DNA from: Spirosoma sordidisoli
GTDB taxonomy: Bacteria > Bacteroidota > Bacteroidia > Cytophagales > Spirosomataceae
Direction of reading: 5' to 3'
Length of the DNA: 64,000 nucleotides
Assembly (NCBI RefSeq): GCF_004138325.1
Contig: NZ_SBLB01000004.1
Coordinates: 310,001 to 374,000 of the forward strand
The notes under the pieces were generated by a model that worked only from the letters and a program-made list of their open reading frames with translations, was not told where the DNA came from and did no database searches. The position numbers were made by a program, and so were the translations under genes. Below, one piece after another: positions 1 through 8,009 of the stretch (position 1 is its first letter; every line of letters begins with the position of its first letter).

Positions 1-35
1 ACAAGTCTTAGGTATAAAAATGGTAAGTGGGGTGC

Positions 36-43
36 TACCTTTG
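36..43 (+). promoter_or_regulatory. TAnnTTTG -7 promoter element, near-leaderless
   Basis: The word TACCTTTG matches the Bacteroidota -7 consensus TAnnTTTG exactly. Only 8 nt separate it from the ATG of the ABC exporter, so the transcript probably starts on or just before the start codon. No clear -33 TTG is visible. Confidence 0.6.
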
Positions 44-51
44 CGGGAGCA

Positions 52-1884
52 ATGAAGACCTACCTCCGCTTACTCTCGTTTGCCAGTCCGCTGGGCCGCT
101 TTCTGACGCCGTTTGTAGCAACGTCGCTCCTGGCCAGTGTATTTGGCGTTTTGAACTTCACCTTACTGATTCCACTGCTCAGCATTCTTTTCGATAAGGT
201 AGACCCGGCCAAGATGCAGGCCTTCCTCAGCCAGCCTGCCCCAGACCTGACCTCCGGGCCCGTCGATTTTTTCCGGTATTATTTTGCGCAGGTGTTCCGC
301 GATTATGGGAAAGTCGGCGCGCTCCAGTTCGTATGCGCGGTTATTGTGGTCTCGGTTCTGTTCAGCAATCTGTTCAAATACCTGTCGGTGCGGCAGCTGG
401 AATCGTTCAAAGCCCGCATGGTAGCCCGTCTGCGCGAAGCGGTCTTCAGCCGGACGCTCGGGCTGCATCTGGGATTCTTCTCGAACGAGCGGAAAGGAAA
501 TCTCATTTCGCGGACCACAACCGATGTGCAGGAGGTCGAAAACTCCATTGCCAATACCTTGTCGGCGGCTTCGAAAGAGGTGTTTCTGCTGATTGGCTAC
601 ATCGTGGCGCTCCTCAGCATATCGGTTAAGCTGACGCTGTTTGCCATTATTGTCATTCCGGTATCGGGCGGCTTCATCGCTACGCTGGTTCGGCGTATGA
701 AACGCGATGCGCAGGCCGGGCAGCAACGGCTGAGCGGGCTGGTGAGCCTGCTCGATGAAACGTTTGGCGGGATGCGCGTCGTGAAAGGGTTTGTGGCCGA
801 AGGGTTTATCCTGGAAAAGTTCAGAGCCGAAAACGAAGGCTACCGACAGGCCGTTCGCTCGCTGGCCAACCGGCGCGAGCTGGCTTCTCCGTTTTCGGAA
901 GTGATGGGCGTGGCGGTAGTTGCCGGGATTCTGCTCTACGGCGGTTCGCTGGTGCTGAGCGGCCAGTCTGACCTGACCGCGGCCGAGTTTATTTCCTACA
1001 TCGCTATTTTCTCACAGGTGACGCGCCCGGCCAAGGACATCAGCAATGCGTTCAGCGGCTCGCAACGCGGACTGGCCTCGGGCGAACGGGTGCTGGAGCT
1101 GATCGATACGGAGCCCGCCGTTCAGGACAAACCCGGCGCCGTAACGCTCAGCGACTTCAGCGACCGGATTTCGGTACAGCAGGTATCCTTTGCCTATAAC
1201 GCCGATACACAAGTATTGCGCGAGGTTAGCTTCGACCTGCCCAAAGGAAAAACCATTGCCCTGGTCGGGTCGTCGGGCGGGGGTAAATCGACCATTGCCG
1301 ACCTGATTCCGCGTTTCTACGACCCCACCGCCGGCCGCATCCTGATCGACGGTGTGGATCTCCGCGACTGTACGCTGGCTTCGTTACGCGGCCAGATGGG
1401 CATCGTAACCCAGGAGAGTATTCTGTTCAACGACACGATCTTCAACAACATCGCCTTCGGCACGCCCACTACCGAAGCTGCGGTCATGGAAGCGGCCCGG
1501 ATTGCCAACGCCCACGATTTCATTCTGGCGCAGCCCGACGGCTACCAGACCGTTATCGGCGACCGGGGCGGCAAACTATCGGGCGGACAGCGGCAGCGGA
1601 TCAGCATTGCCCGCGCTATTCTGAAAAACCCGCCCATTCTGATTCTGGACGAAGCGACGTCGGCCCTCGATACCGAGTCGGAGAAACTGGTGCAGGAAGC
1701 CCTGACGCGCCTGATGGCCAACCGGACTACCCTCGTCATTGCGCACCGGCTCAGCACCATTCAGCATGCCGACGAGATTCTGGTCGTTAACCAGGGGCGT
1801 ATCGTTGAACGCGGGCGCCATACCGAGCTGCTGAGCCTCGACGAAGGATTTTACCGGAAACTCAGCACCATGCAGAGCGTTTAG
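52..1884 (+). CDS. MsbA-type ABC exporter (fused TMD-NBD half-transporter)
   Basis: This is a 610-residue half-transporter that would act as a homodimer in the inner membrane. The N-terminal ~320 residues are a six-helix type I exporter membrane domain. The C-terminal ~240 residues are the ATPase, with Walker A GSSGGGKST (about 406-413), signature LSGGQRQR (about 509) and Walker B ILILDEAT followed by the H-loop IAHRLST. In this phylum such proteins are usually annotated as MsbA or multidrug exporters, so lipid A or another lipid is a likely substrate, but the sequence alone does not prove it. The start MKTYLRLLSFA is the usual one for the family and lies directly behind a promoter word. Confidence 0.93.
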   Translation: MKTYLRLLSFASPLGRFLTPFVATSLLASVFGVLNFTLLIPLLSILFDKVDPAKMQAFLSQPAPDLTSGPVDFFRYYFAQVFRDYGKVGALQFVCAVIVVSVLFSNLFKYLSVRQLESFKARMVARLREAVFSRTLGLHLGFFSNERKGNLISRTTTDVQEVENSIANTLSAASKEVFLLIGYIVALLSISVKLTLFAIIVIPVSGGFIATLVRRMKRDAQAGQQRLSGLVSLLDETFGGMRVVKGFVAEGFILEKFRAENEGYRQAVRSLANRRELASPFSEVMGVAVVAGILLYGGSLVLSGQSDLTAAEFISYIAIFSQVTRPAKDISNAFSGSQRGLASGERVLELIDTEPAVQDKPGAVTLSDFSDRISVQQVSFAYNADTQVLREVSFDLPKGKTIALVGSSGGGKSTIADLIPRFYDPTAGRILIDGVDLRDCTLASLRGQMGIVTQESILFNDTIFNNIAFGTPTTEAAVMEAARIANAHDFILAQPDGYQTVIGDRGGKLSGGQRQRISIARAILKNPPILILDEATSALDTESEKLVQEALTRLMANRTTLVIAHRLSTIQHADEILVVNQGRIVERGRHTELLSLDEGFYRKLSTMQSV

Positions 1885-1916
1885 CCGCGGGCGGGCTTTT
1901 GATCGAAAACCGTATC

Positions 1917-2732
1917 CTAGAGAATACCGAGTTCGGCCAGAATGCGCTCCGTAACCCGCCGGCGACCCGCCAGAAAGGTATCGGGCACCGGCTGGGGGCT
2001 TTCGATATTGGTAGCGAAGAAATAAACGTCGTCGCCCTTCTCGACGTAGCCAACGAACCAGCCAATGTCGGGTCCGTCCATCTCGATACCGTCCATGGTC
2101 GAAGCCCAGCCCGTTTTGCCATACAGCCGGTGGGTGGGTTGATCGTCCAGCAGCATCACCTTTTTCAGCGTTGCCAGATGGGGTTTCGAGAAGGGCACCT
2201 GCCCCGTATAGATACGGCGGAGAAAATCGACCTCTTCTTTGGGGCTAATCCGCGATTTTCCGCGTAGCCAGAACGTGTCGAGGCTGCCAGCCTGAATGTC
2301 CATACGGCCGTAGTCGGCTTTTTTCACGAACGACCGCATACGCTGCACCCCGATCTGGCGGGCCAGCGCCTGATAACACGGTACGCAGGATACCTGAAAA
2401 GCCTCACGGAGGGTCATGTCCTTATTCAGCACCTCCCGTTCACGCCGGACCCCATCCCACTTCATGATCGTCGCGTCATCGGTAAGCAGCCCGGTTTCGA
2501 GTCCGATCAGGGTGTTGATGATCTTGTAGGTCGACGCAGGCAGGAACCCCTGCCGACTGCGCGCGTACCGATAAGCCGTGTATCTGTCTTTTTTCAGATC
2601 GTACAGCAGAAACGAGCCGTTTAGCTTTTCGGCCTCGAAAAAACGGCCCAGGTCGGGCCGGTCGATAACGGGTGCGGGAGGCCGGTAGGCACCGGAAACG
2701 ACCAGGGCCATCAACAGAAAGCGGGTAAGCAT
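1917..2732 (-). CDS. Class D (OXA-type) beta-lactamase
   Basis: Secreted serine beta-lactamase of 271 residues that would hydrolyse beta-lactams in the periplasm. The nucleophile motif STYK is at about residues 67-70, SCV (SxV) at 115-117 and KTGW at 206-209. The usual YGN box reads YGR here. I chose the ATG at 2732 because it gives a short signal peptide (MLTRFLLMALVVSGAY); a GTG 60 nt upstream would add an unlikely extension. It is a lone gene pointing towards the ABC exporter, with no mobile element beside it, so it is probably an intrinsic chromosomal enzyme. BlaR-like sensor-domain origin is excluded by its size and lack of extra domains. Confidence 0.88.
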   Translation of the reverse strand: MLTRFLLMALVVSGAYRPPAPVIDRPDLGRFFEAEKLNGSFLLYDLKKDRYTAYRYARSRQGFLPASTYKIINTLIGLETGLLTDDATIMKWDGVRREREVLNKDMTLREAFQVSCVPCYQALARQIGVQRMRSFVKKADYGRMDIQAGSLDTFWLRGKSRISPKEEVDFLRRIYTGQVPFSKPHLATLKKVMLLDDQPTHRLYGKTGWASTMDGIEMDGPDIGWFVGYVEKGDDVYFFATNIESPQPVPDTFLAGRRRVTERILAELGIL

Positions 2733-3068
2733 GGGCAGGTGGGTGAACGAGCAGACGATCAACTGTAAATAAAGCAAATTAGTCCTTACCACGAGCTTAC
2801 CCTACCGTCGTTTCTCGGGCTATTTCGGAACACGCCCCGGTCGCAGACGACCTCCCGATAGCCTTCGAATTTGGGCTACGTATATAGGTTACAGACCGTA
2901 CGTAAAATGACCCGCCAGTGAGCATTCGGTCCGGCTGCTACCGCTTACTCAATAAAATAAGTAAGTCTACATATTTTATAGATCATGCAAAACTGTTTGT
3001 CGCCGATCCAGTAATACTGTTGCTTTTCCGATGGGCGGAAAGCTTACTCAACATAACTGGTTCCACTA

Positions 3069-3830
3069 ATGGAAAAATTGTCTCAGACACCGGCCGAGAG
3101 GCCATTATCGGTGTTGCCAATTCTCCCTGTATTCTCAGGACGGCGGATGTTTATGCGGTACGTGGGTGTTGCCACGGCAACGGGTGTTGTCATGAGCGCC
3201 TGCACCAACACCATTGTTGACCCGCTGGCCGGGCCGGGCGGTGGGTCAACGGCAGGCGCCCGGGCGGGTGACCTGATCGAGCTGGGCTCGGGCGATATCG
3301 GCATCCTGAACTATGCCTACGCGCTGGAACAGGCCGAACTGCGTTTTCTGGAGCTGGTCAACGACCGGCCCTATGCGGGCATCAGCCAGAAAGAGCGGCA
3401 GGTTTTCCTCGACCTGCGCAATCAGGAAATCACCCACCGCGAGTTTTTCAAGCAGGTACTGGGCAGCTACGCCATCCCTACCCTGACGCTCGATTACAGC
3501 AGTGTTGATTTCAACAGTCGCCGGAGTGTGCTGGAGACCGCCAAAAGTTTTGCCGACCTGGCAACGGCGGCCTATAACGGGGCGGGTCAGCTGCTGACGA
3601 GTGCTACCAACCTGACCATTAGCGGCAACATTGTATCGGTAGAAGCCCGGCACGCATCCATTATCCGCGAGCTGATCAGTCCGGGTAGCGCCGACTTTGC
3701 GGGCGACGACGTTATCGATCCGGTTTCGGGTCTGGAGCGGGCCCTGCTTCCCGAGCAGGTTGTACCGCAGGCATCGCGGTTTATCAAAGAAGTACTCAAC
3801 ACCAGCACCCTGCCAAAACCAATGGCATAA
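3069..3830 (+). CDS. Ferritin-like (Ferritin_2) Tat lipoprotein
   Basis: A 253-residue exported protein with a four-helix ferritin-like core. A twin-arginine stretch (GRRMFMRYVG) followed by a hydrophobic run ending in MSAC suggests Tat export and lipidation. Carboxylate/histidine pairs that could bind iron are visible: EQAELRFLE, EITHREFF and VEARHASI, in the order expected for Ferritin_2/dessication-related proteins. It stands 15 nt before a second gene of the same family, so the two are probably co-transcribed. A role in iron handling or stress protection is inferred; the family has no single established function. The ATG at 3069 is used because it keeps the Tat signal complete. Confidence 0.82.
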   Translation: MEKLSQTPAERPLSVLPILPVFSGRRMFMRYVGVATATGVVMSACTNTIVDPLAGPGGGSTAGARAGDLIELGSGDIGILNYAYALEQAELRFLELVNDRPYAGISQKERQVFLDLRNQEITHREFFKQVLGSYAIPTLTLDYSSVDFNSRRSVLETAKSFADLATAAYNGAGQLLTSATNLTISGNIVSVEARHASIIRELISPGSADFAGDDVIDPVSGLERALLPEQVVPQASRFIKEVLNTSTLPKPMA

Positions 3831-3845
3831 GCCGACCTGACTGTC

Positions 3846-4631
3846 ATGAATTTACAGAATATTATCTCCGAAATAGAAAAAGTTGACGGCGAGGTAGTTG
3901 ACCGTCTGGCGCACGTATCGCGTCGCAGCATGTTTAACATGATCGGCCGGAAAGCCGCTGCCGTGGCGGCCCCAACGGTGCTGGCTTCTGCCCTGAACAA
4001 AGCCTACGGGCAGGCCGCCGGGCTCAACCCCGACATCATCGACGTACTCAATTTTGCCCTCACGCTCGAATACCTGGAGGCTGAGTTCTACAACGTTGGT
4101 CTGGACATGCCCGGTCTGATCACAGACAGTGCCGCCCGCATTGCCTTCACGCAGATCCGGAAGCACGAGAACGCACACGTGGCCGTCCTGAAATCGGTAC
4201 TCGGCAGCGCGGCCATCGCCAAACCCGCTTTTGACTTTACAGCCAAAGGCATGTTCCCGGATATCTTCAAAAACTACCAGACTTACCTGACCGTATCGCA
4301 GGCGTTTGAAGATACCGGCGTTCGGGCTTATAAAGGCCAGGCCCCCCGGCTCATGAGCAACGACGCGATCCTGACGGCAGCCCTGCAGATTCACTCGGTC
4401 GAAGCGCGGCACGCGGCCAAGGTTCGGGATCTGCGCGGTCAGAAAGGATGGATTACGGGCAACCAGAGCCCAGGTATCCCGCCCCAGGTTTACGCCGGCG
4501 ACGAAGCCGTTAAACACCTCGAAATATCGGCGCTGCTACCCGGTGTTCCCTACGAGAACGCGACCGAAGCCTGGGACGAAATCCTGACAAAAGAAGAAAT
4601 CCTGGCCATTGTGAAGCCATTCCTGGCTTAA
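3846..4631 (+). CDS. Ferritin-like (Ferritin_2) Tat-exported protein
   Basis: A 261-residue partner of the preceding gene. It has a leader with SRRSMFNMIGRKAAAVAAP, a good twin-arginine signal, after an unusual ~28-residue N-terminal extension. The core again shows ferritin-like metal pairs: LEYLEAEFY, KHENAHVAVL and VEARHAAKV. The C-terminal ~60 residues are specific to this paralogue. The two genes are similar enough in layout to be an ancient tandem duplication (inference). No Cys precedes the mature part, so unlike its neighbour it should be soluble in the periplasm. It is followed directly by a strong bidirectional terminator. Confidence 0.83.
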   Translation: MNLQNIISEIEKVDGEVVDRLAHVSRRSMFNMIGRKAAAVAAPTVLASALNKAYGQAAGLNPDIIDVLNFALTLEYLEAEFYNVGLDMPGLITDSAARIAFTQIRKHENAHVAVLKSVLGSAAIAKPAFDFTAKGMFPDIFKNYQTYLTVSQAFEDTGVRAYKGQAPRLMSNDAILTAALQIHSVEARHAAKVRDLRGQKGWITGNQSPGIPPQVYAGDEAVKHLEISALLPGVPYENATEAWDEILTKEEILAIVKPFLA

Positions 4632-4645
4632 CCGGCGTCTCATAG

Positions 4646-4711
4646 AAAAAGGCGTTTTACCCGATCGATCAGTCACCACTCGTGCTGCCCGGTTCGGTAA
4701 AACGCCTTTTT
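4646..4711. terminator. Bidirectional Rho-independent terminator
   Basis: A perfect 16-bp inverted repeat (AAAAAGGCGTTTTACC and its complement) surrounds a 34-nt loop, with A and T runs at the ends. It sits between the convergent ferritin-like genes (+) and the DUF4142 gene (-) and can serve both. Confidence 0.85.
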
Positions 4712-4726
4712 CGTGTGTGAACAGCC

Positions 4727-5386
4727 TCAGGGCATGGCTTTGATTTGCTCCATCTCGGCTTTGGCTTTGGCGGTCATTTGTTCGGCATAGGTCCGCAGGG
4801 TGCTGTTGCGGCCATATTGCAGATAGGTCGTTGCCAGATCGATGGCGTCCTGCCGCTGGTCGAGCAGCAGCACTTTGAAATTCTTATCGATATCGCTCGT
4901 CAGCTTGTCGCTCGATCCGGTCTGCTGCAGCTTCAGGTTCATCGCTTCGATATTGCGGCTCTGCTGCTGCGTAAATGTCTGGTTCGGGCGCGACGGCTTC
5001 AGCTGTTTCACCGTGGCGTCGATGGTGTTCATATCCGACTGGGCCGCCGTCAGCAGCGACTGGGCCATTGTTTTCAGCGCCGAATCTTTACCGTTCGCAA
5101 TCTCCTGCTTCAGCAGGTCCTGCACGCCCTGGTTATGCACCTTGGCCTGGAAAGCATAGTCAAAATCAGGGTCGCCGGTGGCCTGTAGCTTTTTTAGTTT
5201 CGCCACCATCTGCTGCATGGGCTGAAGCAGCGTTGCTTTGGCGGGCTCAGGCTGGCTCGCAGCCCGGGCAGCGCCGGTAGACGAAACGGGTTTGGCCTGC
5301 GCGCAGGCAGCCAGTGACCCGAGCGATAGGGCGCCAACAAACAGAAGAGCGGCCTGATGGCGGATAGTTTTTTGTACGGTTTTCAT
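4727..5386 (-). CDS. DUF4142 domain lipoprotein
   Basis: A 219-residue predicted lipoprotein. The leader MKTVQKTIRHQ is followed by a hydrophobic run and the lipobox LAAC. The mature part is almost entirely helical, Gln/Lys/Ala-rich, and carries two repeats of about 70 residues of the DUF4142 type (for example FDYAFQAKVHNQG and FKVLLLDQRQDAIDL). DUF4142 has a four-helix ferritin-like fold but no proven function. I prefer the ATG at 5386; the open frame continues 7 codons upstream to a TTG. A near-match to the promoter word (AACCTTTG on the minus strand, about 5442-5449) lies upstream. Confidence 0.8.
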   Translation of the reverse strand: MKTVQKTIRHQAALLFVGALSLGSLAACAQAKPVSSTGAARAASQPEPAKATLLQPMQQMVAKLKKLQATGDPDFDYAFQAKVHNQGVQDLLKQEIANGKDSALKTMAQSLLTAAQSDMNTIDATVKQLKPSRPNQTFTQQQSRNIEAMNLKLQQTGSSDKLTSDIDKNFKVLLLDQRQDAIDLATTYLQYGRNSTLRTYAEQMTAKAKAEMEQIKAMP

Positions 5387-5532
5387 AGGAAAAAGCGACG
5401 TTGTCAATTTCTCAATACACTAATGAGACCATAAAAAAGCGCAAAGGTTTATCGGGAAACAAAATTGCTGTAACAAACTGTCCCGTTGGCGCTTACTGAC
5501 TCGCCCTGCCGGCGGAAGCTACCTACTATATA

Positions 5533-5593
5533 GAGGGGCGCTCCTGCCCGCGACGGCTCATCAGCCAATCGATCCCAGACAGGAACGCCCCTC
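5533..5593 (-). terminator. Possible hairpin terminator downstream of murA
   Basis: A 14-bp inverted repeat with one mismatch (5533-5546 against 5580-5593) lies 50 nt past the murA stop codon. It lacks a proper T run on the minus strand, so termination is only likely. Confidence 0.4.
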
Positions 5594-5645
5594 TCCCCCA
5601 CGGCACCCGGGCGCGACGGATCGCCACCGCTGCCCTTGGCATTAC

Positions 5646-6953
5646 TTACAACCGTACGATCTCAGCCCCGATGGCGTTGAGCCGGGTGTCGATGTGCTGA
5701 TACCCGCGATCAATCTGCTCGATGTTGTCGATGATACTGGTTCCCTGGGCCGACAGAGCCGCAATGAGTAAAGCCACCCCGGCCCGGATATCGGGCGATG
5801 ACATGCGGATGCCTTTCAGCGGCAACTGGCGGTTCAGCCCCACTACAGTAGCCCGGTGTGGATCGCAGAGAATAATCTGCGCGCCCATGTCGATCAGCTT
5901 GTCGACGAAGAACAGCCGGCTTTCAAACATTTTCTGGTGGATGAGCAGCGTCCCCTGCGCCTGTACGGCCGTTACGAGCACGATGCTGAGCAGATCGGGC
6001 GTAAAACCGGGCCAGGGGGCGTCGGCTACGGTCATCATGCCGCCATCCAGAAAACTTTCGATCTGATAGCGTTCCTGCGCCGGAATAAAGATATCGTCGC
6101 CCCGAAACTCCATCTGGATACCGAGCCGCCGGAACGTATCGGGAATAATACCCAGCTGCGGAATCTGACAGTTTTTGATGGTAATTTCAGACTGGGTCAT
6201 AGCCGCCATCCCGATAAACGAGCCAATCTCGATCATGTCGGGCAGCATGGTATGCTCGGTACCATGCAGTTCCGATACGCCCTCAACGGTCAGCAGGTTC
6301 GAGCCAACGCCGGTGATTTTGGCGCCCATCGAGTTCAGCATCTTGCTGAGCTGCTGCAGATATGGCTCGCAGGCCGCGTTGTAGATCGTTGTGATGCCTT
6401 CGGCCATAACAGCCGCCATCAGCACATTGGCCGTGCCGGTTACCGAGGCTTCGTCCAGCAGCATATAGGTGCCGCGCAGGTTGCTGGCATCTACCCGGTA
6501 ATAGCCGCCGTCGTTGGCATCGTAATTGAACTGAGCCCCCAGTTTTTCAAAGCCCAGGAAGTGGGTGTCGAGCCGCCGACGACCGATTTTATCCCCACCA
6601 GGACGAGGAATACGGCCTTTCTTGAACCGGGCCAGCATCGGACCGAGCAGCATGACCGATCCCCGCAGCGCGGCTGCTTTGCGTTTGTATTGCTCGGTCT
6701 CCAGGTAATCCAGGTTTACATCACTGGCCTGGAACCGGTACGACCCTTCGCCCAGGCTGGTTACCGATACGCCCAGATCGCCCAGCAGCTCGATCAGCTG
6801 GTTCACATCGCGGATGCCCGGAATATTATGAATAGTTACCGCTTCTTTGGTCAACAGCACAGCGCAAAGAATCTGCAGGGCTTCATTTTTGGCCCCCTGG
6901 GGAACGAGTTCGCCGTTGAGCCGACGCCCACCGGTAATTTGAAAAGATGCCAT
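5646..6953 (-). CDS. murA: UDP-N-acetylglucosamine 1-carboxyvinyltransferase
   Basis: MurA, 435 residues, catalyses the first committed step of peptidoglycan synthesis in the cytoplasm: enolpyruvyl transfer from PEP to UDP-GlcNAc. Family landmarks are the N-terminal GAKNEALQ (Lys and Asn that bind substrate), RGSVMLLGP, PGGDKIGRRRLDTH and the C-terminal DIRAGVALLIAAL. The active-site Cys of the E. coli enzyme (Cys115) is Asp121 here, a replacement known from other bacteria to leave activity but abolish fosfomycin binding. The ATG at 6953 (MASFQITGG) is the family start. The gene follows the DUF4290 gene on the same strand, with 110 nt between them that hold inverted repeats. Confidence 0.96.
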   Translation of the reverse strand: MASFQITGGRRLNGELVPQGAKNEALQILCAVLLTKEAVTIHNIPGIRDVNQLIELLGDLGVSVTSLGEGSYRFQASDVNLDYLETEQYKRKAAALRGSVMLLGPMLARFKKGRIPRPGGDKIGRRRLDTHFLGFEKLGAQFNYDANDGGYYRVDASNLRGTYMLLDEASVTGTANVLMAAVMAEGITTIYNAACEPYLQQLSKMLNSMGAKITGVGSNLLTVEGVSELHGTEHTMLPDMIEIGSFIGMAAMTQSEITIKNCQIPQLGIIPDTFRRLGIQMEFRGDDIFIPAQERYQIESFLDGGMMTVADAPWPGFTPDLLSIVLVTAVQAQGTLLIHQKMFESRLFFVDKLIDMGAQIILCDPHRATVVGLNRQLPLKGIRMSSPDIRAGVALLIAALSAQGTSIIDNIEQIDRGYQHIDTRLNAIGAEIVRL

Positions 6954-6966
6954 TATGTAATACTGG

Positions 6967-7046
6967 GTTATGAGTGGTGAGCGATGAATGAATCTGGTGG
7001 CCATGAACAAACACAGAGGAGCCGTATGGCTCCGCTCCTGGCGCAT
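6967..7046. repeat. Intergenic ATGA/TCAT inverted-word repeat before murA
   Basis: The spacer between the DUF4290 gene and murA carries ATGAGTGGTGAGCGATGAATG (in part) on one side and GCATCACTCATCGTTCA on the other, with a perfect 6-bp hairpin (GGAGCC/GGCTCC at 7018-7033) between them. The same short words recur at 48812-48915 and 60761-60780, each time just upstream of a start codon. Confidence 0.5.
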
Positions 7047-7063
7047 CACTCATCGTTCAGAAA

Positions 7064-7903
7064 TTACCGCCTTCTGCGGTCATTGTTTCGATTGTTGTTT
7101 GGTCGCTGCCCGCCCTGGCCCGAGTTGCCATCGCGGTCGTTGCGGTTGCCGAAGTTACGCTGCCCGCCCTGGTTGTTGGGTCGGCTACCCTGATTTCGGT
7201 TGGGTCCGCCAAAGTTATTGGGCCGACCGGGGCCGTCGTTGCGGTTGCGGTTGTTCTGGTTGCGGTAGGCGTTGTTGTTTCCACCCCCGCCAATCCGCTG
7301 CGGCTGTACCTGATCGCCGGTTCGTTCGCGGGGGGTTGCTTCGACCAGACCCTCTTCCCGAATCAGCTGGATATCGGGGCCCAGCTTTCCGTTCGAGAGC
7401 TCCAGCAGACTTTGATAGATGGTTTCGTCTTCGACCGATTCTTTGTTCCAGGCCTGATAAAAAGTACGCATCAGCCGGGTCAGATACGATACGAAGGCCC
7501 GGCGTTCTTCGGGTTCTTCGAGCGCGATGGCCTTGGCAATGAGCAGGTCGATATTCCGGCCAAAGTGTTTGAACCGCAGGTGATGGGTATTGTACGGTAC
7601 CGTTTGCGGCTTCTTCCCCAGGGCTTCTTCCGATGGCGGAGGATACGGGCTGTCGACGTCGAGGGTAAATCCGGACATGATGTACAGGTCGTCCCACAAC
7701 TTATTGTAGTAATCCTGCCCATCTTTCATATTCGGATGGATTTGCCGCATCAACTCAACCAGGATATGAGCATAGCGCGTACGCTTCTCCCGGTCTTCTA
7801 TGTTGACCATATTGTCAACTAACTTCTGGATACTACTACCGTATTCTTTCAAGGACGTAGCCGGATTCGTGATAAAGAAAGCAAAAGTACGAAAAACCGC
7901 CAT
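7064..7903 (-). CDS. DUF4290 protein with Asn/Arg/Gly-rich disordered tail
   Basis: A cytoplasmic protein of about 279 residues. The N-terminal ~185 residues match the Bacteroidota family DUF4290 (landmarks EYGSSIQKLVDNMV, REKRTRYAHILVELM, YYNKLWDDLYIMSG), which has no known function. The last ~85 residues are low-complexity and built almost only of Asn, Arg, Gly, Pro and Gln, like RNA-binding RGG/N-rich tails. The start is uncertain: the ATG at 7903 is used, but the frame is open to 8005 and the family usually begins a few residues before EYG. The gene precedes murA on the same strand, an arrangement that suggests a link to envelope growth (inference). Confidence 0.78.
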   Translation of the reverse strand: MAVFRTFAFFITNPATSLKEYGSSIQKLVDNMVNIEDREKRTRYAHILVELMRQIHPNMKDGQDYYNKLWDDLYIMSGFTLDVDSPYPPPSEEALGKKPQTVPYNTHHLRFKHFGRNIDLLIAKAIALEEPEERRAFVSYLTRLMRTFYQAWNKESVEDETIYQSLLELSNGKLGPDIQLIREEGLVEATPRERTGDQVQPQRIGGGGNNNAYRNQNNRNRNDGPGRPNNFGGPNRNQGSRPNNQGGQRNFGNRNDRDGNSGQGGQRPNNNRNNDRRRR

Positions 7904-7953
7904 CAGTGAACAGCGCTCTTCGGCTACGGTCCATAGGGCAAGACAGGAAACCG

Positions 7954-7961
7954 TACCTTTG
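7954..7961 (+). promoter_or_regulatory. TAnnTTTG -7 promoter element of the MATE gene
   Basis: TACCTTTG, an exact match to the Bacteroidota -7 consensus, lies 48 nt upstream of the ATG at 8010, within the divergent start region of the DUF4290 gene. It supports 8010, not the upstream in-frame ATG at 7800, as the real start. Confidence 0.55.
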
Positions 7962-8009
7962 CCAGCTACAACACCGATTCTGATCAACTGTTTACATCTG
8001 TCCAACTAT

